Positions 62,901 to 64,000 of a stretch of 64,000 nucleotides of DNA are shown piece by piece. Position 1 is the first letter of the stretch. Every line of letters starts with the position of its first letter. The notes under the pieces were generated by a model. It saw only the letters and a program-made list of their open reading frames with translations. It made no database searches and was not told the origin of the DNA. This DNA comes from Maritimibacter sp. Lineage in GTDB: Bacteria; Pseudomonadota; Alphaproteobacteria; Rhodobacterales; Rhodobacteraceae. The stretch spans positions 434,001-498,000 of the forward strand of contig NZNT01000020.1 of NCBI GenBank assembly GCA_002695005.1. Reading direction: 5' to 3'. The position numbers and the translations under genes are program-made.

Positions 62901-63373
62901 GACAGGTCGACCGCCCGTGCGGCGGCGAGCCCGTGGTTCGCCTTGCCCCGCGCCATCGTCATGGCCTGTCGGACCGCGTCGATGGCGGCGGCCCGGTGGC
63001 CGGCAGCGTCGAGGGCAGAGGCGTGGAAAAACGCCACGCCCAGCCCCGGCGCACTCGCTTCAAGGCCCGCCGTCGCCGCAAAGTCCACGGCGCGGGTCGT
63101 GGTGGCGAGGATGGTGTCGGCATCCTCGCCCGCCGCGCCCATCAGGACGAGCAGGTTGTTCAGGGCCCACAAGTAAGCCTCGGGTTCGGCTGCCGCCGCC
63201 GCCATGTCCACCGCAAGGGCGTCTTCGGTCAGCGCCCGCGCCGTGGCGAGATCCCCGGCCTGATAGGCCGCGATGGCCTGCTGGTTCAGGGCGTCGATCC
63301 CCTGCGCCCCGGCGGGCGGGGCGAGGAGCAGGGCCAGTGCAAGGGCTGCGGCGCGGCTGCTAGCCCCCCACAT
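59969..63373 (-). CDS. secreted TPR-CHAT (caspase-like) protein
   Basis: The 1134-residue protein has a signal peptide (MWGASSRAAALALALLLAPP, cut after AGA-Q near residue 24), a long helical region with TPR-like repeats (residues about 30-600), a coiled or mixed linker, and a C-terminal CHAT peptidase domain. The catalytic pair is H991 (TFATHGLIAG) and C1041 (VVLSACNTAAGE), and the GQAGLSGLAGSFFHAGARA segment is typical. CHAT proteins are clan CD cysteine peptidases. Its start lies 14 bases inside the end of the trypsin-like gene, so the two are made together. Confidence 0.9.
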   Translation of the reverse strand: MWGASSRAAALALALLLAPPAGAQGIDALNQQAIAAYQAGDLATARALTEDALAVDMAAAAAEPEAYLWALNNLLVLMGAAGEDADTILATTTRAVDFAATAGLEASAPGLGVAFFHASALDAAGHRAAAIDAVRQAMTMARGKANHGLAAARAVDLSFALEDYGRMVGFMEEMIAVTGGYSATTLIDTLFERQEALEEAGKIEDVAHLIRARILIAQVVVPADQAEVFAHTALFRLFTLNYFAGNFGAAADALGEWAGTGEVTEDERAQLAEIAENVLTLSQRRTYGAESQVALGYAQMAVALARVVYPPNDARVAQALRERAAAEAALGQYARAAATLQEALAIAEAGKARAGDRAFLLSDLAANAWQRGDLGLSDALYVRADALMPAGEWAVLSPVDRMIEATNRAKLAVAREDVATARAHIDTGRAALADAREAGLAPGDRPTAARLDEVAAQLARITGDAPFEAAYRWAASVRENYPEDHADRALALYNVADHLYALGDRAAARDLLDEAGVTAAATLPPTAPLIASIARTRGIDALLAGDRDTALAGLGAAVEIHKAPENRDALADNGFDFQFYAWLLLDAPAPARADVDAALRAIQWTQVNRAAEAVTSMAARLVQEDPALAVLLKTRQDAQEDISRLRSAIAQAYATDADLSGLRAREARATAALADADAALAESDLSLTGAGGIDALGLDEIQARLAPGEVFVTFSLPGLSPERLPGLDGSSNRAIAITADSVTVGPVREVRRATLVERVAALRCEMAVSDPGCGAAFSGPLFRGSMLPPTATPQEPVFDWAVAHDLYTDLFGGIAAALDGADTVIIAPPGDLLNLPFAALVTAPGPHDLASAPWFIRDHAVSVLPSIPAFRTLRAGADGHVGTTFLGVGDPLVGNTGAIACAAIQVAALRGAAGDGDTVLGPLREGIRLAAPAELRKLDRLADTACEVEAMRAAIGRGDILLRGEATERAIKARDAAGTLSGYDVITFATHGLIAGERGAVAPGLVLTPPETASLEDDGLLTPAEIARLTLSARLVVLSACNTAAGETPGQAGLSGLAGSFFHAGARALLVTHWSVYSTASARISSGLVGRLAARPDLSNAAALRETVLEVIEGATVPLERHPSYWAAFAIIGA

Positions 63374-64000
63374 GCCCGGCGATCCAGTCGAAATACGACG
63401 ACAGCCGCGTGTAGACCGCATACAGGTCTTCATGCGCGCAACGGGACTCGGCCGAAAGCGGCTCACGCCCCCAGCTGACGATCCCGACCTGAACCCAGTC
63501 GCCGTCCGGTGCCTGCATCAGGAGCGGTCCCCCGGAATCCCCCGAACACGACGTGCGTTTGCCAGACGGGACACCAGCGCAGACCATGTTCTCGGTCAGG
63601 CGCGGGTTAATGTTGGTGGACAGGATCGAGAACGCCTCCTCGAGCACCTCCATCGGGATGCCGTTGGACTCCCCCACACCCAGAAGGAAGCCGCCCAGTT
63701 CGCGCCGCGCCTGTTCCGCCATCCCCTCGTTGCAGGTGGCGTTCGGGACCACGTCGATTGTCGTCTCCATCAGCACTTCGGGAAAAGTGCCGTCATCCAG
63801 CATGCCCCAGCCGATGACCATCGCCGGCGCGTTCGGGATCATCTCGCCCTGCGGAATAAGGGGCACCGTGCCGACCGGCCCGGACGGTTCGTTGATGGGC
63901 TGGTCCAGCTGGACCAGCGCGATGTCATTGTCGAACAGGTCCGGGTCGTAGGCCTCGTGCGGGATGACGCGCGCGACCCCCCACAGGTCGCCCTGATAGA
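63360..64000 (-). CDS. trypsin-like serine protease (S1 family), 3' part
   Basis: The frame continues past the right window edge, so the N-terminus and catalytic His are missing. Visible are DPDLFDNDIALVQLDQP with the catalytic Asp and CSGDSGGPLLMQAPDGDWVQ with the catalytic Ser, plus paired cysteines (NATCNEG, NMVCAGVPSGKRTSC) that would form disulfides in the periplasm. It ends in VYTRLSSYFDWIAGHVGG, the chymotrypsin C-terminal helix. It overlaps the CHAT gene, which suggests that the two proteases act together. Confidence 0.92.
   Translation of the reverse strand, partial: YQGDLWGVARVIPHEAYDPDLFDNDIALVQLDQPINEPSGPVGTVPLIPQGEMIPNAPAMVIGWGMLDDGTFPEVLMETTIDVVPNATCNEGMAEQARRELGGFLLGVGESNGIPMEVLEEAFSILSTNINPRLTENMVCAGVPSGKRTSCSGDSGGPLLMQAPDGDWVQVGIVSWGREPLSAESRCAHEDLYAVYTRLSSYFDWIAGHVGG

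Noticed and set aside
60734-63478. A 914-codon open frame on the plus strand opposite the CHAT gene
   Set aside because: It is an antisense shadow with Arg-rich content; the minus-strand frame has a signal peptide and catalytic residues.

Overview
The window is high-GC DNA from an alphaproteobacterium, most likely a marine member of the Rhodobacteraceae (Roseobacter group). This rests on three TRAP-type uptake systems or parts of them, a complete N-methylglutamate pathway for methylamine, a catabolic fused reductive dehalogenase, and tightly packed operons with many ATGA/GTGA start-stop overlaps. No species can be named from the sequence alone. No rRNA, tRNA or CRISPR was seen.

Region 1 (1-17867) is an aromatic-degradation cluster. 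After the end of a FAD-linked oxidase come a Rieske ferredoxin and its reductase, a DctPQM TRAP transporter, the lower meta-pathway (2-hydroxypentadienoate hydratase, acylating acetaldehyde dehydrogenase, 4-hydroxy-2-oxovalerate aldolase), and an in-frame fusion of a CaiB-type CoA-transferase with an AcuI-type acryloyl-CoA reductase. A GntR repressor gene then faces a second operon: Rieske dioxygenase alpha and beta, C-C hydrolase, extradiol dioxygenase, dihydrodiol dehydrogenase, an enolase-superfamily enzyme and an EamA transporter. The same 23-bp sequence with a TTACATGTAA core lies in front of both operons, so they look like one regulon. Together they can dihydroxylate a ring, cleave it, split off the side-chain acid and convert the rest to pyruvate and acetyl-CoA; the fusion enzyme probably handles the released acid.

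Region 2 (17868-21903) holds a decayed stretch with an excisionase-like remnant, a NaChBac-type voltage-gated sodium channel, and a cytochrome P450 overlapping a LpxL-like acyltransferase.

Region 3 (21923-38872) centres on a 1069-residue cytosolic cobamide/Fe-S reductive dehalogenase fused to its own flavin reductase and ferredoxin. Around it are a ThDP-dependent decarboxylase-like enzyme, a TAXI-TRAP transporter, an IclR regulator, an ACMSD-like amidohydrolase, an aldehyde dehydrogenase, a flavin hydroxylase, a DCC protein, an MFS transporter, a MetE-like methyltransferase and an SDR. This is best read as a pathway for a halogenated phenolic acid.

Region 4 (38964-49146) is the N-methylglutamate pathway (mgsABC, gmaS, mgdABCD) behind an XRE-cupin regulator and a palindromic candidate operator. 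Region 5 (49157-58638) holds a cupin gene and a LacI-controlled sugar-type ABC importer with two TIM-barrel isomerases and a Gfo/Idh/MocA dehydrogenase; two LacI-like operators sit in the divergent promoter. Region 6 (58730-64000) has a lytic transglycosylase facing an overlapping pair of secreted proteins: a trypsin-like protease (cut by the window end) and a TPR-CHAT (caspase-like) protein.
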